From contig NZ_MBES01000053.1 of the NCBI RefSeq assembly GCF_001954195.1, positions 23,948 to 87,947 on the forward strand: DNA of 64,000 nucleotides, in the 5' to 3' direction. Each line of letters begins with the position of its first letter. Position 1 is the stretch's first letter. This DNA comes from Mycobacterium sp. IS-1264. Its GTDB lineage: Bacteria; Actinomycetota; Actinomycetes; Mycobacteriales; Mycobacteriaceae. Positions 7,881 to 18,759 of the stretch are shown one piece after another. The translations under genes and the position numbers were made by a program. Under the pieces are notes generated by a model that saw only the letters and a list, made by a program, of their open reading frames with translations, had not been told where the DNA came from and did not search any database.

Positions 7881-10757
7881 GTGACGCGGCAACTGGTTTG
7901 GACACCTGTTCCGGATGACACCGACGACTGTCACACGCAACCGACGAGCGGACGTGTGCCGGCTCGGTCGCTGCAACCCGCCGAGTTGGCGCACGCCGCG
8001 GTGATGGGCGCCCTGTGCGCCGCGATCGCGATCATTGCGGTCATCCTCCCGCACGCGGGCGCGTTGGGACTGCTGGGCACCGTGCCAATGGGCCTGCTGA
8101 GCTACCGCTACCGGATCCGCGTTCTGATCACCGCGACCGTCGCGGCCAGTGTGATCGGCTTCCTGGTCGTCGGCATGAGCGGGTTCGGGGCGGTCGCCCT
8201 GTGTGCCTATGTCGGCGGACTGGCCGGAATCGTGAAACGCCGCCGTCGGGGAACGCCGACCGTGCTCGCAACGTCCGTCGTCGCCGGTGTTGCCGTCGGC
8301 GCCACGGTGGTCATCGGGTTGACCTTCCTGGTGCGGCTTCGTCAGCTGATATTCCACACCATCACCGCCACCGCCGACGGAGTCGCGACGGCGATCTCGC
8401 GCGTGCCGCACCTGCAGGCGGTCGCGCAGGACCTTAAGCATTTCTCCGCCGACGCGCTGCAGTACTGGCAGTGGCTCGTCGTCGGGTACGCCGTCATTGC
8501 GATCATGGGTGCCTCATTGATCGGTTGGTGGGCGTTGTCACGAGTGCTGGTGCGCCTCAGGGGAATTCCCGATGTGCACAAACTGGATGCGCCGATCGAC
8601 TCCGGGTCGATCGAGCCCATCCCGGTGCGACTGGACGGGGTGCGCCTTCGCTACCCGCACACCGACCGCGATGCGCTGCGCCCGGTCAGCCTGGACGTGC
8701 GGGCGGGCGAACACGTGGCCGTCACCGGTGCCAATGGTTCGGGAAAAACCACACTGATGCTGATCCTGGCCGGCCGCGAACCGACATCGGGCACCGTTGA
8801 CCGCCCCGGCGCGGTGGGCCTCGGTCAACTCGGTGGCACTGCCGTCGTCATGCAACACCCGGAAAGCCAGGTGCTCGGCACGCGCGTAGCCGACGACGTG
8901 GTCTGGGGATTGCCGCCCGGCAAGAGCATTGATATCGAACGGTTGCTCCGTGAGGTCGGGTTGGCCGGCCTCGCCGAACGCGACACCGGCGGCCTGTCCG
9001 GCGGTGAACTGCAGCGCTTGGCCGTGGCCGCGGCGCTGGCGCGAGAGCCCGCGCTGCTCATCGCCGACGAGGTCACCAGCATGGTCGACCAGCGCGGCCG
9101 CGACGCACTGCTCGCCGTGTTATCCGGACTCACCGACCGTCACCGAACTGCCCTTGTGCACATCACCCACTACGACAACGAAGCCGAGCACGCCGACCGC
9201 ACGATCGACCTCAGCGACTCGGCGGACAACACCGCAATGGTCGAAGCCGCAAGAGCGCCCGCGCCGACAGCCGCCGTCGTACACCGACCAAACGCGCCGG
9301 TGCTCGAACTCAACGGTGTCAGCCACGAATACGGCAGTGGCACCCCGTGGGCACAGACTGCGCTGCGCGATATCAGCTTCGCGGTCCACGAGGGCGACGG
9401 GCTGCTGATCCACGGCGACAACGGCTCGGGCAAGTCGACACTGGCTTGGATCATGGCCGGGTTGACGGTGCCGACCACCGGCACGTGCCTGGTCAACGAA
9501 CGCCCCGCCGCCGAACAGGTCGGCGCGGTCGCGCTTCAATTTCAGGCCGCCCGCCTGCAATTGATGCGCAGCCGTGTCGACCTCGAAGTTGCTGCGGCAG
9601 CGGGCTTTTCGCCCGACGATCACGACCGGGTAATCGAGGCACTGGCGGCCGTCGGCCTGGACGCCGCCCTGGCGAAGCGGCGTATTGACCAACTCAGCGG
9701 CGGCCAGATGCGCCGAGTGGTGCTAGCTGGATTGCTGGCCCGGTCGCCACGGGTATTGATCCTCGACGAGCCACTGGCGGGCCTCGACGCGGCCAGCCAG
9801 CGCGGACTGGTGCGGCTGCTCGCGGATCGGCGGCGTGAGACCGGCCTGACCGTGGTGGTCATCTCGCACGACTTCGGCGGGCTGGAGGAACTGTGCCCGC
9901 GCACCCTGCAGCTGCGCGACGGTCGGCTGGAATCGGCGTCGCCGCATGCGCGGAGGACCCACGAGACGGCCGCCCCGCCGGCCAAGCCGACCAGCCGCCA
10001 AAGGCGCCCCGTTGTGCTGCTGCGCCCGGTGCCTGGACGCTCCGCGATGCACGACTTGTGGGCTGGCACCAAACTGCTTGCCGTTGGCGCCATTTCGGTG
10101 TTGCTGACCATCAACCCGGGTTGGGTAGCGATCGGACTTGTCGGCGCGCTGGTGCTCGCGGGAGCCCGGGTAGCACGCATTCCCAGAGGCGCGCTGCCGT
10201 CGCTGCCGCGCTGGCTTCCGATCCTGCTGGTCGTCGTCGGCGCCACCGCGGCGACGGCCGGCGGCCTGTTGGATTTCCTGCGCTTGACGGCGCTCTCGGT
10301 CGTGTTGCTCGGCCTGGGCGCGCTGGTGTCGTGGACGACCAATGTCGCCGAAATCGCGCCGGCGGTCGCCACTCTGGGTCGCCGGCTGCGACCGTTGCGG
10401 ATCCCGGTCGACGATTGGGCGGTGGCATTGGGGCTCGCACTGCGTACCTTCCCGATGCTGATAAACGAGTTCCGCGTGCTCTACGCCGCTCGCCGGTTGC
10501 GGCCCAGACAAACACCGCGAACCCGCGGGGCCCGCGTCCGGCAACTGGCGGCAGACGTGATCGACCTGGTCGTCGCGGTCATCACCGTGACGCTGCGGCG
10601 TGCCGACGAGATGGGCGACGCCATCACCGCCCGTGGCGGCACGGGCCAGATCTCGGCGGGCCCATCGCGGCCGAAACGGGCCGACTGGGTGGCACTCTCG
10701 ATCGTCACGGCGGTGTGTGCGGCCGCCTTGACGGCGGGGCTGGTGCTGGGCGTCTGA
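7881..10757 (+). CDS. single-chain ECF-type transporter (membrane + EcfA + EcfA' + EcfT)
   Basis: A 958-residue fusion with all parts of an energy-coupling-factor importer. About residues 35-220 are a multi-span membrane domain (S-component or DUF2232-like). ABC domain 1 has Walker [10 protein letters not shown] near 283, signature LSGGELQR and Walker B LLIADE. ABC domain 2 has GDNGSGKST near 512, LSGGQMRR and LILDEP. About 720-958 are an EcfT membrane protein with the coupling helices YAARRLRP and TARGGT. M. tuberculosis has Rv2326c (membrane-ABC-ABC) and a separate EcfT, Rv2325c; here they are one gene. GTG start. The substrate, likely a vitamin or metal, is unknown. Confidence 0.88.
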   Translation: MTRQLVWTPVPDDTDDCHTQPTSGRVPARSLQPAELAHAAVMGALCAAIAIIAVILPHAGALGLLGTVPMGLLSYRYRIRVLITATVAASVIGFLVVGMSGFGAVALCAYVGGLAGIVKRRRRGTPTVLATSVVAGVAVGATVVIGLTFLVRLRQLIFHTITATADGVATAISRVPHLQAVAQDLKHFSADALQYWQWLVVGYAVIAIMGASLIGWWALSRVLVRLRGIPDVHKLDAPIDSGSIEPIPVRLDGVRLRYPHTDRDALRPVSLDVRAGEHVAVTGANGSGKTTLMLILAGREPTSGTVDRPGAVGLGQLGGTAVVMQHPESQVLGTRVADDVVWGLPPGKSIDIERLLREVGLAGLAERDTGGLSGGELQRLAVAAALAREPALLIADEVTSMVDQRGRDALLAVLSGLTDRHRTALVHITHYDNEAEHADRTIDLSDSADNTAMVEAARAPAPTAAVVHRPNAPVLELNGVSHEYGSGTPWAQTALRDISFAVHEGDGLLIHGDNGSGKSTLAWIMAGLTVPTTGTCLVNERPAAEQVGAVALQFQAARLQLMRSRVDLEVAAAAGFSPDDHDRVIEALAAVGLDAALAKRRIDQLSGGQMRRVVLAGLLARSPRVLILDEPLAGLDAASQRGLVRLLADRRRETGLTVVVISHDFGGLEELCPRTLQLRDGRLESASPHARRTHETAAPPAKPTSRQRRPVVLLRPVPGRSAMHDLWAGTKLLAVGAISVLLTINPGWVAIGLVGALVLAGARVARIPRGALPSLPRWLPILLVVVGATAATAGGLLDFLRLTALSVVLLGLGALVSWTTNVAEIAPAVATLGRRLRPLRIPVDDWAVALGLALRTFPMLINEFRVLYAARRLRPRQTPRTRGARVRQLAADVIDLVVAVITVTLRRADEMGDAITARGGTGQISAGPSRPKRADWVALSIVTAVCAAALTAGLVLGV

Positions 10758-10810
10758 AGGCCAGAGGTACTCAGCGCCTGACCAGGCCGCCAATGTGGTA
10801 GACACGCGCT

Positions 10811-12277
10811 ATGTCCGCGGTGGGCGACGATCGATTGCTAGCTCCGGGCGAGACGTGCTGGCGGATTGAGCGCGCCGATCAGTTCGCCTACATCATCGAC
10901 GGGGCCGATTACTTCAGGCACGTCAAGGCTGCGATGCTGCGCGCCCACCACCGAATAGTCCTGGCCGGGTGGGATTTCGACGCCCGGACGACGTTCGAGC
11001 GAGGCGCCAAGACGCTTCCCGGCCCCAACCAGCTGGGCGCCTTCCTGTATTGGATGCTGCGGAAGCGACCGGCACTTGACATCTACGTGCTGAAGTCCAA
11101 CCTGCGCCTGCTCCCGGCCTTTGACGGCATCTGGTTCGGCGTCACCCCGGTGGCGCTGCTGAATCAGATCAGCAGCAAGCGGATGCATCTCGCCATCGAC
11201 GGCGCGCATCCGATCGGCGCCGTCCATCACCAGAAGATCGTGGTCATCGACGATACGGTCGCGTTCTGCGGCGGCGTCGACCTCACCCTTGACCGATGGG
11301 ATACACGTGCGCATCAGCACCACAGTCGCGGCCGTCGGACGATGGGGCGCAGGTATGGGCCGCGGCACGAGGTCGCCGCCGCGGTTGACGGTGCGGCGGC
11401 CCGCGCGCTCGCTGAGCAGGCACGGACCCGGTGGCTGACCGCGACGGGGCAGTCGTTGGAGCCAGTCGACCCGAAGCACGTCACCTGGCCGCGCGGGCTG
11501 GAAGTTACTCTGCGCAACGTCGACGTCGGGATCGCGCGGACGCTGCCGGAACTCGAGGACCGCCGCGAGGTGCGGGAAGTGGAGGCCCTCAACCTTGCCG
11601 CCATCGCGGCGGCCCGCGACACCATCTATCTGGAGAACCAATATCTTGCGGCCCGGCGGCTCGTCGATGCGCTTGCCGCTCGACTCAGCGAAGCCGACGG
11701 CCCGGAGATCGTCATCGTCATTCCCCGCCGGGGCAACAATCCCCTCGAGCGGGGAACGATGGACAGCGCGCGGCACCGGCTCATTCAAATCCTGTGGGCC
11801 GCCGACGAGCATCGCCGATTGGGTGTCTATTGGCCGGTAACCGATGGCGGTGAACCGATTTACGTCCACTCGAAGGTGCTGATCATCGACGATCGATTAC
11901 TGCGCATCGGCTCGTCCAATCTCAACAACCGGTCGCTGGGCTTCGACAGCGAGTGCGACATCGCCATCGAGGCGGAATCGAATAATCCGCACCACGATGG
12001 CATCCGCCGCCAAATCACTTCGGTGCGGCATGAATTGGTGTCAGAACACCTCGGCGTGTCCGTCGACGAGCTCGAGAGCGCGGTGGTCGAGTGCGGGTCG
12101 TTCGTCAAGGCCATCGAGACGTTGCGGGGGGACGGCAAGACGTTGCGACCCGTCACCGAGGAGACGGTGGCCGGTGAGGCGAGTCCGCTGGCGGAGAACG
12201 ACCTGATGGACCCCGATCATGTCCCGCGGTCACTGGCCCGGAGCCTGCAACGGTTCATCGCCGGATTCAGGGATTGA
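10811..12277 (+). CDS. phospholipase D family protein
   Basis: A 488-residue member of the PLD superfamily with two HKD motifs: HHQKIVVIDD (His140, Lys142, Asp147) and, near residue 353, HSKVLIIDD followed by GSSNLNNRS. Two motifs in one chain form a complete active site for phosphodiester hydrolysis or transphosphatidylation, as in bacterial PLDs and cardiolipin synthases. There is no signal peptide or clear membrane segment, which points to a cytosolic or peripheral enzyme. The C-terminal 90 residues are acidic and charged. It lies 53 bases after the ECF gene and ends facing the DUF732 gene. Confidence 0.85.
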   Translation: MSAVGDDRLLAPGETCWRIERADQFAYIIDGADYFRHVKAAMLRAHHRIVLAGWDFDARTTFERGAKTLPGPNQLGAFLYWMLRKRPALDIYVLKSNLRLLPAFDGIWFGVTPVALLNQISSKRMHLAIDGAHPIGAVHHQKIVVIDDTVAFCGGVDLTLDRWDTRAHQHHSRGRRTMGRRYGPRHEVAAAVDGAAARALAEQARTRWLTATGQSLEPVDPKHVTWPRGLEVTLRNVDVGIARTLPELEDRREVREVEALNLAAIAAARDTIYLENQYLAARRLVDALAARLSEADGPEIVIVIPRRGNNPLERGTMDSARHRLIQILWAADEHRRLGVYWPVTDGGEPIYVHSKVLIIDDRLLRIGSSNLNNRSLGFDSECDIAIEAESNNPHHDGIRRQITSVRHELVSEHLGVSVDELESAVVECGSFVKAIETLRGDGKTLRPVTEETVAGEASPLAENDLMDPDHVPRSLARSLQRFIAGFRD

Positions 12278-12314
12278 CCGAACTATCGGCGTAATACCTT
12301 GGCGCGCAGTCGTT

Positions 12315-12980
12315 TCAGGTGCCTCCGCCCACCAGGTTGTTGTTCTGGGGGCAGTAGGTCTGAACCGAGATTGTCACATAGGTGTTGGCCGAGTCGGCGA
12401 GTCCCGGATTACTGGCGCGAAAGGCCGCGGTGATCTGCGGCACCGAGACCCCTCGGCCGATGTCGCTGCACACCAGCTTGCCGTTCGCGATGGCGGCGTC
12501 GGGATTCGCGAATGAGATCCCTCGGTCATTGAGCGCCTGAATGTATTTGTTGTCCTGATCCGGGGTGGACACGATCGACGAGGGGCCGGCCGACGGCGGT
12601 GCACCCGTTGACCCAGGAGTCGCGCCGCCCTTCGGCGTAGCCGGTGCGGCCGGCTTCGGCGCAGCCTTGTTATCGCCGGTCAACAGCGAACGCCCGAACA
12701 CGATCGCCCCAGCGAGAACCAGACCGGCCGCGACGAGCGCAGCCGCGATACGCCAAGTGGCACGCCATGATTGGCGGTCGCCCGCCCGGCCGAGTTGTCC
12801 GTCGTCGTCGCGACGGTCGTCGCCGCCGCTTTCGCCGTCGCCGTCATCGTTGCTTGACCACGCCAGCTCGGCCGCATCAGGCGCTGCGGAATTGGGTACG
12901 GCGACGGTCTCGTCATTGTTGAGTCCGACGGTCTTATCGCCCGCCGGGCCCGGCTCGGCCATGACGGTCATGGTAGCCAT
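12315..12980 (-). CDS. membrane-anchored DUF732 protein
   Basis: About 221 residues. The acidic N-terminus is disordered (SSNDDGDGESGGDDRRDDDG), then one transmembrane helix (about 77-96, WRIAAALVAAGLVLAGAIVFG). A Pro/Ala/Gly linker leads to a C-terminal DUF732 domain (DNKYIQALNDRGI...AAIANGKLVCSDIGRGVSV). DUF732 is a small mycobacterial exported domain of unknown role with two conserved cysteines, seen here in KLVCSD and QTYCPQ. ATG at 12971 or 12962 are alternatives. It starts 6 bases after the TetR stop, so the two form an operon. Confidence 0.8.
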   Translation of the reverse strand: MATMTVMAEPGPAGDKTVGLNNDETVAVPNSAAPDAAELAWSSNDDGDGESGGDDRRDDDGQLGRAGDRQSWRATWRIAAALVAAGLVLAGAIVFGRSLLTGDNKAAPKPAAPATPKGGATPGSTGAPPSAGPSSIVSTPDQDNKYIQALNDRGISFANPDAAIANGKLVCSDIGRGVSVPQITAAFRASNPGLADSANTYVTISVQTYCPQNNNLVGGGT

Positions 12981-12986
12981 CGCCCG

Positions 12987-13685
12987 CTATGCGCCGCCAC
13001 CCGCAACGATTTGTGTGATCGAGTCGGGCGCCACGCCCAATCCCCGCAGGCAGAATCGCAGCGCGCGGTTGCGAACGTCGGCGCGCGCGCACTGGCCCGT
13101 TGCCCGCTGCCGGTGAGTGTGTCCCCACACGACGCCGTGAATCGACTTCGCGGCCGTCGCCGGAAGGATGTCACGAAACACGCCGAGTTCCAGACCGCGC
13201 TGAAGCTGCTCGATGAGTGGCTCCAGAATCGCGTTGTACGCGGGCGACACCAGCTCGGGCGTAGAGGACATCGCGGCCTGGGCCTCCAGGGCAACCTGGC
13301 GCACTTCCGAATCGATGTTCTCGTCGAAGGCGAGGTCGAGTCGACCCTCGATCCAGGCGGCCACCGCCGCGGCGGGGGTGGAGGCCGCAGCCATTTTCGT
13401 TCTCAGGCGCAGCACCTCATCGCGTGTCACCTCCAGAAACAGCGCCGCAACCAGCTGGTTCTTTGATTCGAAATGCCGATAGAACGCGCGAGTGCTGAGC
13501 TGCGCGCGGTCCAGGACCGCCGCCACGCTCAGCCCCTGGACTCCCTGCTCGCGGACGGTTTTCGACGCGGCGGCCACGATGGCGCGACGCACATCGGGGT
13601 CGGGGGCGAGCTTGTTTCCCCGCCGCGTGACTGGACGGCTCGCGTAACCATGCCGACGAGTGAGCGGGTCCCCCTGATCCGTCAT
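12987..13685 (-). CDS. TetR-family transcriptional regulator
   Basis: A 232-residue repressor-type protein. The N-terminal helix-turn-helix is clear (RRAIVAAASKTVREQGVQGL, then AFYRHFESKNQLVAALF, about residues 25-80). The ligand domain begins around 90. The start at 13685 (MTDQG) is preferred over upstream in-frame starts because it leaves a 72-base divergent promoter with the membrane-protein gene at 13758. It is followed directly by the DUF732 gene. Likely targets are its own operon and the divergent gene; no perfect palindrome was found in the gap. Confidence 0.85.
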   Translation of the reverse strand: MTDQGDPLTRRHGYASRPVTRRGNKLAPDPDVRRAIVAAASKTVREQGVQGLSVAAVLDRAQLSTRAFYRHFESKNQLVAALFLEVTRDEVLRLRTKMAAASTPAAAVAAWIEGRLDLAFDENIDSEVRQVALEAQAAMSSTPELVSPAYNAILEPLIEQLQRGLELGVFRDILPATAAKSIHGVVWGHTHRQRATGQCARADVRNRALRFCLRGLGVAPDSITQIVAGGGA

Positions 13686-13757
13686 CAACACCCAAAGGTA
13701 ATCCTCTCCATTCGCGGATCCCACCTTCCTCGTTTGCCGTCGCGCTAGGCTGCGGCC

Positions 13758-14165
13758 ATGTCGATCGACCGTGCCGGGCTCGTCGCGGGCACCATCCGGC
13801 TCGCTTCGGGCGTCCATTTCCTCGTCGACCCGCTGGGTGCGAACCGGCTGTGGGGTGATAGCGAAGAGCCGACGCCGACGGCGCGCCTGCTACTGCGATC
13901 GATGGGCTATCGCGACGCCCTGATCGGCGGTCTGCTTGCGACGGCGGCGCTGCGTGGCAAGAACACCCGGGGCTGGTTCCTCGCCTCCGGTGGCGCCGAC
14001 GCGGCCGACCTGATCGGCGGGCTAAGCGTCCACGACGAACTCAAGCGCCCCCAGCAGCTCATCGGCCTCGGTGGCGCGGTCATCGGCATCGGCGTCGGAC
14101 TGTGGGGCGCTACCCGTCGCAGACCGAAGCGTCAGCGAACGGCGTCGCCGATCAGCGACCAGTAA
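13758..14165 (+). CDS. small membrane protein, DUF4267-like
   Basis: A 135-residue protein with about three or four hydrophobic segments (GLVAGTIRLASGVHFLV; RDALIGGLLATAAL; LIGLGGAVIGIGVGLWG) and a basic C-terminal tail (RRRPKRQR). It resembles DUF4267-type proteins, whose function is unknown. It is divergent from the TetR gene, which may control it. Its 3' end overlaps the convergent FMO gene by 34 bases. Confidence 0.7.
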   Translation: MSIDRAGLVAGTIRLASGVHFLVDPLGANRLWGDSEEPTPTARLLLRSMGYRDALIGGLLATAALRGKNTRGWFLASGGADAADLIGGLSVHDELKRPQQLIGLGGAVIGIGVGLWGATRRRPKRQRTASPISDQ

Positions 14166-15625
14166 CACCTTTCGCGCTCGGTCATTTCGTTCGACGTGAT
14201 CGCGCCGAAAGCCGCGGCCTCGCGCGCGAAGGTGTCGGGCGCATCGGGCAGTGCGTCCGGGCCCTCGAGGCGAAAGCAACTCGGTGCCAGCGGTCCGAAA
14301 AGCAGACCGCGGCGCAGCTGCGGCCAGTTATCCAGCCGCGGCTCGACGCCGGCGGCCCGGGCGAAAGTGATCGCCACCAGGTTCATTTGCGTTTTCTGCG
14401 GCGAACCCCTTGTGGCGCGATAAGCATCGATCGCCAGCCGCTGGTCGATCTCGCTGCTTGCCGGGATCGTCCCGCCCCACGTGTATGCGATCCACCTGGC
14501 TTGCAGTTCGAGTGGCACGAAGTATCCGCCCGACTGGTCCCACATGCCCACAAACGCCAGCCCCGGAAGGTCGGGATGAAAGGTGTAGCGGTCGGCGTCC
14601 ATGTGCTGGGAGTCGAGGTCGAGGGTGACCCGGATTTCGTCACTGAGAAACGGCAGCGACAGATGGAAGCCGGTGCCCAACACCATCGCGTCGAACTCCT
14701 CGGCATGTTCGTCGAGGAAAGTGACCGTCGCGCCCGACACGGATTTCATCCATGGCCGCACCGTGATTCGGCCCTCTGCCACGAGCGGAAGGTAGTGCTG
14801 GTTGAGCGTGACACCAGCGGCGAACAAAGACGGGTCGGGCGCCGGCGCGCCGTACTGATCGGGGCTGCCCGCCGCCTCGATCACGATCTCCTTAAGCTGC
14901 CTTTCCGTCTCGGCCGCTGGAAGCGCCTCGTTCGCCAGGACTCCGTATCGGGTGTAGAGGCGATGGTCGGAGGGAACGCCGGCGGCGAACTTGGGTGCGA
15001 CGTACCTCTGCCGCCGCTGGGTGACGACGACGTGTGCGCCGAGTTGGGTGAGTTCCGCCGCGATCTCAAGGGCACTGATCGCGCAGCCTGCCACCAGGAC
15101 GCGCTTGTCGCGATACGCGCCGCCGTCGCGATAGTGGTAGCTGGAGATGGCTCGCAGGGAGCCGGAGAAGTTGTCGAGTCCTGGAAGGGGTGGGATCGCC
15201 GGGGTGTGGAACCTGCCGCTCGCCACCACTACCCGGTCAAAGGGCTCGTCGCCGCCGGCGTGACGCACGAGCCACTTCGCTGCGTCCCGACTGATCAGTT
15301 CGACCCGAGTGCCCAGCCGGATGCGCGAGGTGAGCCCAAATGTTTGCGCGTAGCGCTGCAGGTAGTCGAGAATTTCGCGGTTCGGCAGGTAAACGTTGTT
15401 GTTCGCGTGCTCGAGGTCGCTGAAGGCCGTCACGGTACGACTGCTGTTGGTGTACATGGCCGGCCATACGCCGCTGCGACCATCCAGGCCCGTCCACTGG
15501 CCACCAAGCGACGGCCCCTGCTCGAAGATCGTGGGTTCGAATCCTTGCGACAGCAGCCATCGAGCCGCAATCAGCCCGCCGGGTCCGGCACCGACGATGG
15601 CGACGCTTTCCGGGCTCCTTGTCAC
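14132..15625 (-). CDS. flavin-containing monooxygenase (FMO/BVMO-like)
   Basis: A 497-residue NADPH-dependent flavoprotein. FAD-binding motif GAGPGGLIAARWL is at residues 12-24, an FMO-type SLGGQW follows, and a second Rossmann motif GCAISALEIAAEL is mid-protein for NADPH. ATGF-like LGTGFHLSL is near residue 310. FMOs oxygenate soft nucleophiles (S, N) or ketones; the substrate cannot be read from sequence. It is divergent from the LLM oxidoreductase at 15747 across about 120 bases. Confidence 0.88.
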   Translation of the reverse strand: MTRSPESVAIVGAGPGGLIAARWLLSQGFEPTIFEQGPSLGGQWTGLDGRSGVWPAMYTNSSRTVTAFSDLEHANNNVYLPNREILDYLQRYAQTFGLTSRIRLGTRVELISRDAAKWLVRHAGGDEPFDRVVVASGRFHTPAIPPLPGLDNFSGSLRAISSYHYRDGGAYRDKRVLVAGCAISALEIAAELTQLGAHVVVTQRRQRYVAPKFAAGVPSDHRLYTRYGVLANEALPAAETERQLKEIVIEAAGSPDQYGAPAPDPSLFAAGVTLNQHYLPLVAEGRITVRPWMKSVSGATVTFLDEHAEEFDAMVLGTGFHLSLPFLSDEIRVTLDLDSQHMDADRYTFHPDLPGLAFVGMWDQSGGYFVPLELQARWIAYTWGGTIPASSEIDQRLAIDAYRATRGSPQKTQMNLVAITFARAAGVEPRLDNWPQLRRGLLFGPLAPSCFRLEGPDALPDAPDTFAREAAAFGAITSNEMTERERCYWSLIGDAVR

Positions 15626-15746
15626 CTCCGGAACTGTCCCACGACTCGAACTGCTTCGCGATGACTTTCGCGCACCTGCGGTCTGCCGGAATGAAACGCG
15701 CCCCGATGCGGTTGACTGTCACCGTTCAACGACGATGGGAGCGGAC

Positions 15747-16577
15747 ATGGGTTTCGGGGTGCTGACTTTTGTCACCGATGAGGGCATTGGCCCGGTGGAG
15801 CTGGGCGAGGCGCTCGAGGAGCGCGGGTTCGAGTCGCTCTTCCTCGCCGAGCACTCGCACATCCCGGTGGACGCGAAGACCCCGTATCCGGCCGGCGGTC
15901 CGATTCCCCCGAAGTACTACCGGACCCTAGATCCGTTCGTGGCGCTGACGGCGGCGGCCGTCGCCACCGAGAACCTGACCCTTGGCACCGGTATCGCCTT
16001 GCTTCCGCAGCGCGACCCGATCCTGACGGCCAAAGAGGTGGCGTCGCTGGATCTGGTGTCGCAGGGACGGTTCCGCTTCGGCGTGGGTGTCGGTTGGTTC
16101 CGCGAGGAAATCGCCAACCACGGTGTCGATCCCTCGGTGCGGGGACGCGTGTCCGAAGAGCGGTTGCGCGCGATGATCGAGATCTGGACGAACGAAAAGG
16201 CCGAATTCCATGGGGAATTCGTGAACTTCGATCCCATCTACAGCTGGCCCAAGCCTCTGACGAAGCCCTATCCGCCGTTGTACCTCGGCGGTGGGCCGGC
16301 GAACTTCAAGCGCATCGCCGGGCTAAAGGCCGGCTGGATCTCCCTGAGCCCGTCGGCGGACCTGTTGTCGGCCCCGCTCGAGGAATTGCGGGCAGTCGCC
16401 GATCACGACGTGCCCGTCATCCACGTCCACATGGGCGAGGAATGGGAGGCGAAAGATCTCGAGGGCTACCGCGACCTCGGCGTCGATCATGTTCTGGTGG
16501 AACTGCCCACCGAGCCCCGCGATCAGACGCTTCGCCGTTTGGACGAGCTGCAGGCGGAATTCGACAAACTGGCGTAA
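15747..16577 (+). CDS. LLM-class F420-dependent oxidoreductase (Rv3079c-like)
   Basis: A 276-residue luciferase-like TIM-barrel flavin/F420 oxidoreductase. Typical motifs are FGVLTFVTDEGI, LFLAEHSHIP, LGTGIALLPQRDP, LDLVSQGRFRFGVGVGW and LYLGGG. It resembles M. tuberculosis Rv3079c from memory, which fits the local synteny. ATG 15747 is chosen because GGGAG lies 6 bases upstream; ATG 15735 is also possible. It ends 3 bases from the convergent SelO stop. Confidence 0.88.
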   Translation: MGFGVLTFVTDEGIGPVELGEALEERGFESLFLAEHSHIPVDAKTPYPAGGPIPPKYYRTLDPFVALTAAAVATENLTLGTGIALLPQRDPILTAKEVASLDLVSQGRFRFGVGVGWFREEIANHGVDPSVRGRVSEERLRAMIEIWTNEKAEFHGEFVNFDPIYSWPKPLTKPYPPLYLGGGPANFKRIAGLKAGWISLSPSADLLSAPLEELRAVADHDVPVIHVHMGEEWEAKDLEGYRDLGVDHVLVELPTEPRDQTLRRLDELQAEFDKLA

Positions 16578-16580
16578 ACC

Positions 16581-18023
16581 TCAAGTGCCGCAGAACGTTT
16601 GGTAGGGGCCGAAATCCTCGGGTGCGGGGCTGGCGTAGCGCTCGAGGCCGGGTCGTTCCTCATAGGGGGCGCTGACCGCCCCCAGTAGTCGCTCGACCGG
16701 ATCGAGATCGCCTTCCGTGGCCGCGGCCAGGGCCTCCTCGACCAGATGGTTGCGCGGAATGTAGATCGGGTTGACGCGATCCATCGACTCGGCGTTGGGA
16801 CCCAGCCCTCGCCAGCGCGACATCCAGTCGTCGAAGCCGGCATCGGATTCGGACGTTCCTCGGGCCACGTTGCCGAGGCGGCGGAAGAACGAGGTGTAGT
16901 CGATGTCGTTGTCCTGCAGCAGGCCGAGCAACTCGTCGACCAACGACCTGACGACCTCGTCGGCGACCTCGGCCGGCAGACCGAGTTTGGCGCGCATACC
17001 CGATAGCCAGACCGCGTCATAGCGAACACGGAACGCGCCGAACGTCTTTTCCGCGAGCGCGACCGCCTCCTCGATGTCGTCGGAGAGCAACGGCAGCAGC
17101 GCCTCGGCGAACCGGGCCAGGTTCCACCCGGCGACCGCCGGCTGGTTGCCAAAGGCGTAGCGGCCCCAGAAATCGATGGAGCTGAAGACCGTCTCCGGGT
17201 TGTAGGCCTCCATGAACGCGCACGGCCCGTAGTCGATGGTTTCACCGGAGATCGTCATGTTGTCGGTGTTCATCACGCCGTGGATGAACCCGATCAGCAT
17301 CCATTGGGCCATCAGCGATGCCTGGACCGCGACCACCGCTTCGAACAGCGCGAGGTACGGGCGCTCGGCCTGCGCCGCGCCGGGGTGGTGGCGGGCGATC
17401 GCATGGTCGGCCAGCCGTCGCAGCAGGCCGATGTCGCCGGTCGATGCGGCGTATTGGAAGCTGCCCACCCGCAGGTGACTGCCGGCGACGCGGACCAGCA
17501 GGGCGCCGGGCAGCAGCGTCTCACGCTGGACCGGGCGTCCGGTAGCCACGACGGCAAGGGATCGCGTGGTCGGCACGCCCAGGGCGTGCATCGCCTCGCT
17601 GACGATGTATTCGCGCAACATGGGGCCCACCGCGGCCAGGCCGTCGCCACCGCGCGCGAACGGTGTGGGACCGGAACCTTTCAGGTGGATGTCGCGCACT
17701 TGCCCGTGGCCATCGACGACCTCGCCCAGGAGAAGAGCGCGGCCGTCGCCCAACCGTGGCTGGTAACCGCCGAACTGATGCCCTGCGTAGGCCTGGGCGA
17801 CCGGAACTGCGCCTTCGGGGACCAGATTGCCCACCAGAAAGCGCAGCCCGTCGGGACTGCGCAGCCAGGCGGCGTCGAGGCCGAGCTCCTCGGCCAGCGT
17901 CTCGTTGAGCGCGAGCAGCCGCGTCTCGGGAGGCGTCTGAGCCTGCCAGCGGATGGCCATCTCCGGCAACTCGCGGGAGAATTGGTCGCCCAAGGCGACG
18001 GCCATTTCCGGTGTGACGCTCAC
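16581..18023 (-). CDS. selO: SelO/YdiU protein AMPylase
   Basis: A 480-residue pseudokinase-fold enzyme that transfers AMP from ATP to protein Ser, Thr or Tyr. Family signatures are visible: [63 protein letters not shown], and NPIYIPRNH near the C-terminus. It ends in FCGT, placing the conserved Cys (Sec in vertebrate homologues) three residues from the end. GTG at 18023 is chosen; ATG 18005 is possible. The hemerythrin gene starts upstream on the same strand, 35 bases away, suggesting a redox or stress pair. Confidence 0.9.
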   Translation of the reverse strand: MSVTPEMAVALGDQFSRELPEMAIRWQAQTPPETRLLALNETLAEELGLDAAWLRSPDGLRFLVGNLVPEGAVPVAQAYAGHQFGGYQPRLGDGRALLLGEVVDGHGQVRDIHLKGSGPTPFARGGDGLAAVGPMLREYIVSEAMHALGVPTTRSLAVVATGRPVQRETLLPGALLVRVAGSHLRVGSFQYAASTGDIGLLRRLADHAIARHHPGAAQAERPYLALFEAVVAVQASLMAQWMLIGFIHGVMNTDNMTISGETIDYGPCAFMEAYNPETVFSSIDFWGRYAFGNQPAVAGWNLARFAEALLPLLSDDIEEAVALAEKTFGAFRVRYDAVWLSGMRAKLGLPAEVADEVVRSLVDELLGLLQDNDIDYTSFFRRLGNVARGTSESDAGFDDWMSRWRGLGPNAESMDRVNPIYIPRNHLVEEALAAATEGDLDPVERLLGAVSAPYEERPGLERYASPAPEDFGPYQTFCGT

Positions 18024-18058
18024 GCCACCGAGACTACGGAAACTGCTGCCGGTCGCGA

Positions 18059-18625
18059 CTAGCCGACGGCTTGTCGGATCAAATCGCGTGCCCGGTCCAG
18101 CATCGACGCGAACGGGCCGACGGCGAAATTCAGCTTCGCCGATTCCACGCCCGGATGCGGGCGGGTTGGCGCGATGGCCTCGGCCGCCCGCACCGCTGTT
18201 CCCATCCGCTTGAGCTCGTCGGCGTCGACCTCTCGCTTCAGCACCGGGAACTCCTCGTTCTCCTCGTGCTTCGCGTGGTCCAGCACGGCGTCGCGCAACT
18301 TGGTGAGCTCGTCGATGAACCGCTGCGAGGTGATGTCGAGCTTCTCGATCTGCGAGAGCGCTTCCTTGGCCTGGTGCTCTTCGGTCAACCGGGCGTCGAC
18401 GATCGTGTCGCCGGTGCGCGCCTCGCGGCGAACCCGGGGGTGCACCACCATCTCCTCCGCTGTCTCGTGCACGGCCAGCAGCTGTCGCAACTCCACGAAC
18501 GGCTTTTCGCGCGCCTGCGGGTCCGACGCGTGCAGCACTTCGTCGAACATGTCCTCGATGAGGTTGTGCTGCGCTTTGAGGAACGCCACGACTTCGTCGG
18601 GCGATTGAACAATCATGTCGGCCAT
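18059..18625 (-). CDS. hemerythrin HHE-domain protein
   Basis: A 188-residue four-helix-bundle protein that should bind a diiron site. Metal-ligand candidates are His in [13 protein letters not shown], His and Glu in [11 protein letters not shown], His in EEHQAKE and His in [13 protein letters not shown]. The start at 18625 has GGAGG 8 bases upstream. Homologues in mycobacteria are linked to oxygen, peroxide or NO responses. It heads a two-gene unit with selO and is divergent from the CitE-like gene. Confidence 0.87.
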   Translation of the reverse strand: MADMIVQSPDEVVAFLKAQHNLIEDMFDEVLHASDPQAREKPFVELRQLLAVHETAEEMVVHPRVRREARTGDTIVDARLTEEHQAKEALSQIEKLDITSQRFIDELTKLRDAVLDHAKHEENEEFPVLKREVDADELKRMGTAVRAAEAIAPTRPHPGVESAKLNFAVGPFASMLDRARDLIRQAVG

Positions 18626-18759
18626 CGCCGATACCTCCATTGGAGCAAGGGGAGCGCGGGCTTTGGGCTGTGCACCGCTTCGGCGGAAGATACCCCGCGG
18701 GGGAACACTCAAACGCCCCAGCTCCACCGCCCTTTTTGGGCATCGCTACGGTTTAGGGA

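Noticed and set aside
13686..13757. TetR operator between the divergent genes
   Set aside because: Only weak inverted matches such as AAGGT/ACCTT were seen, far apart; not enough to call a site.
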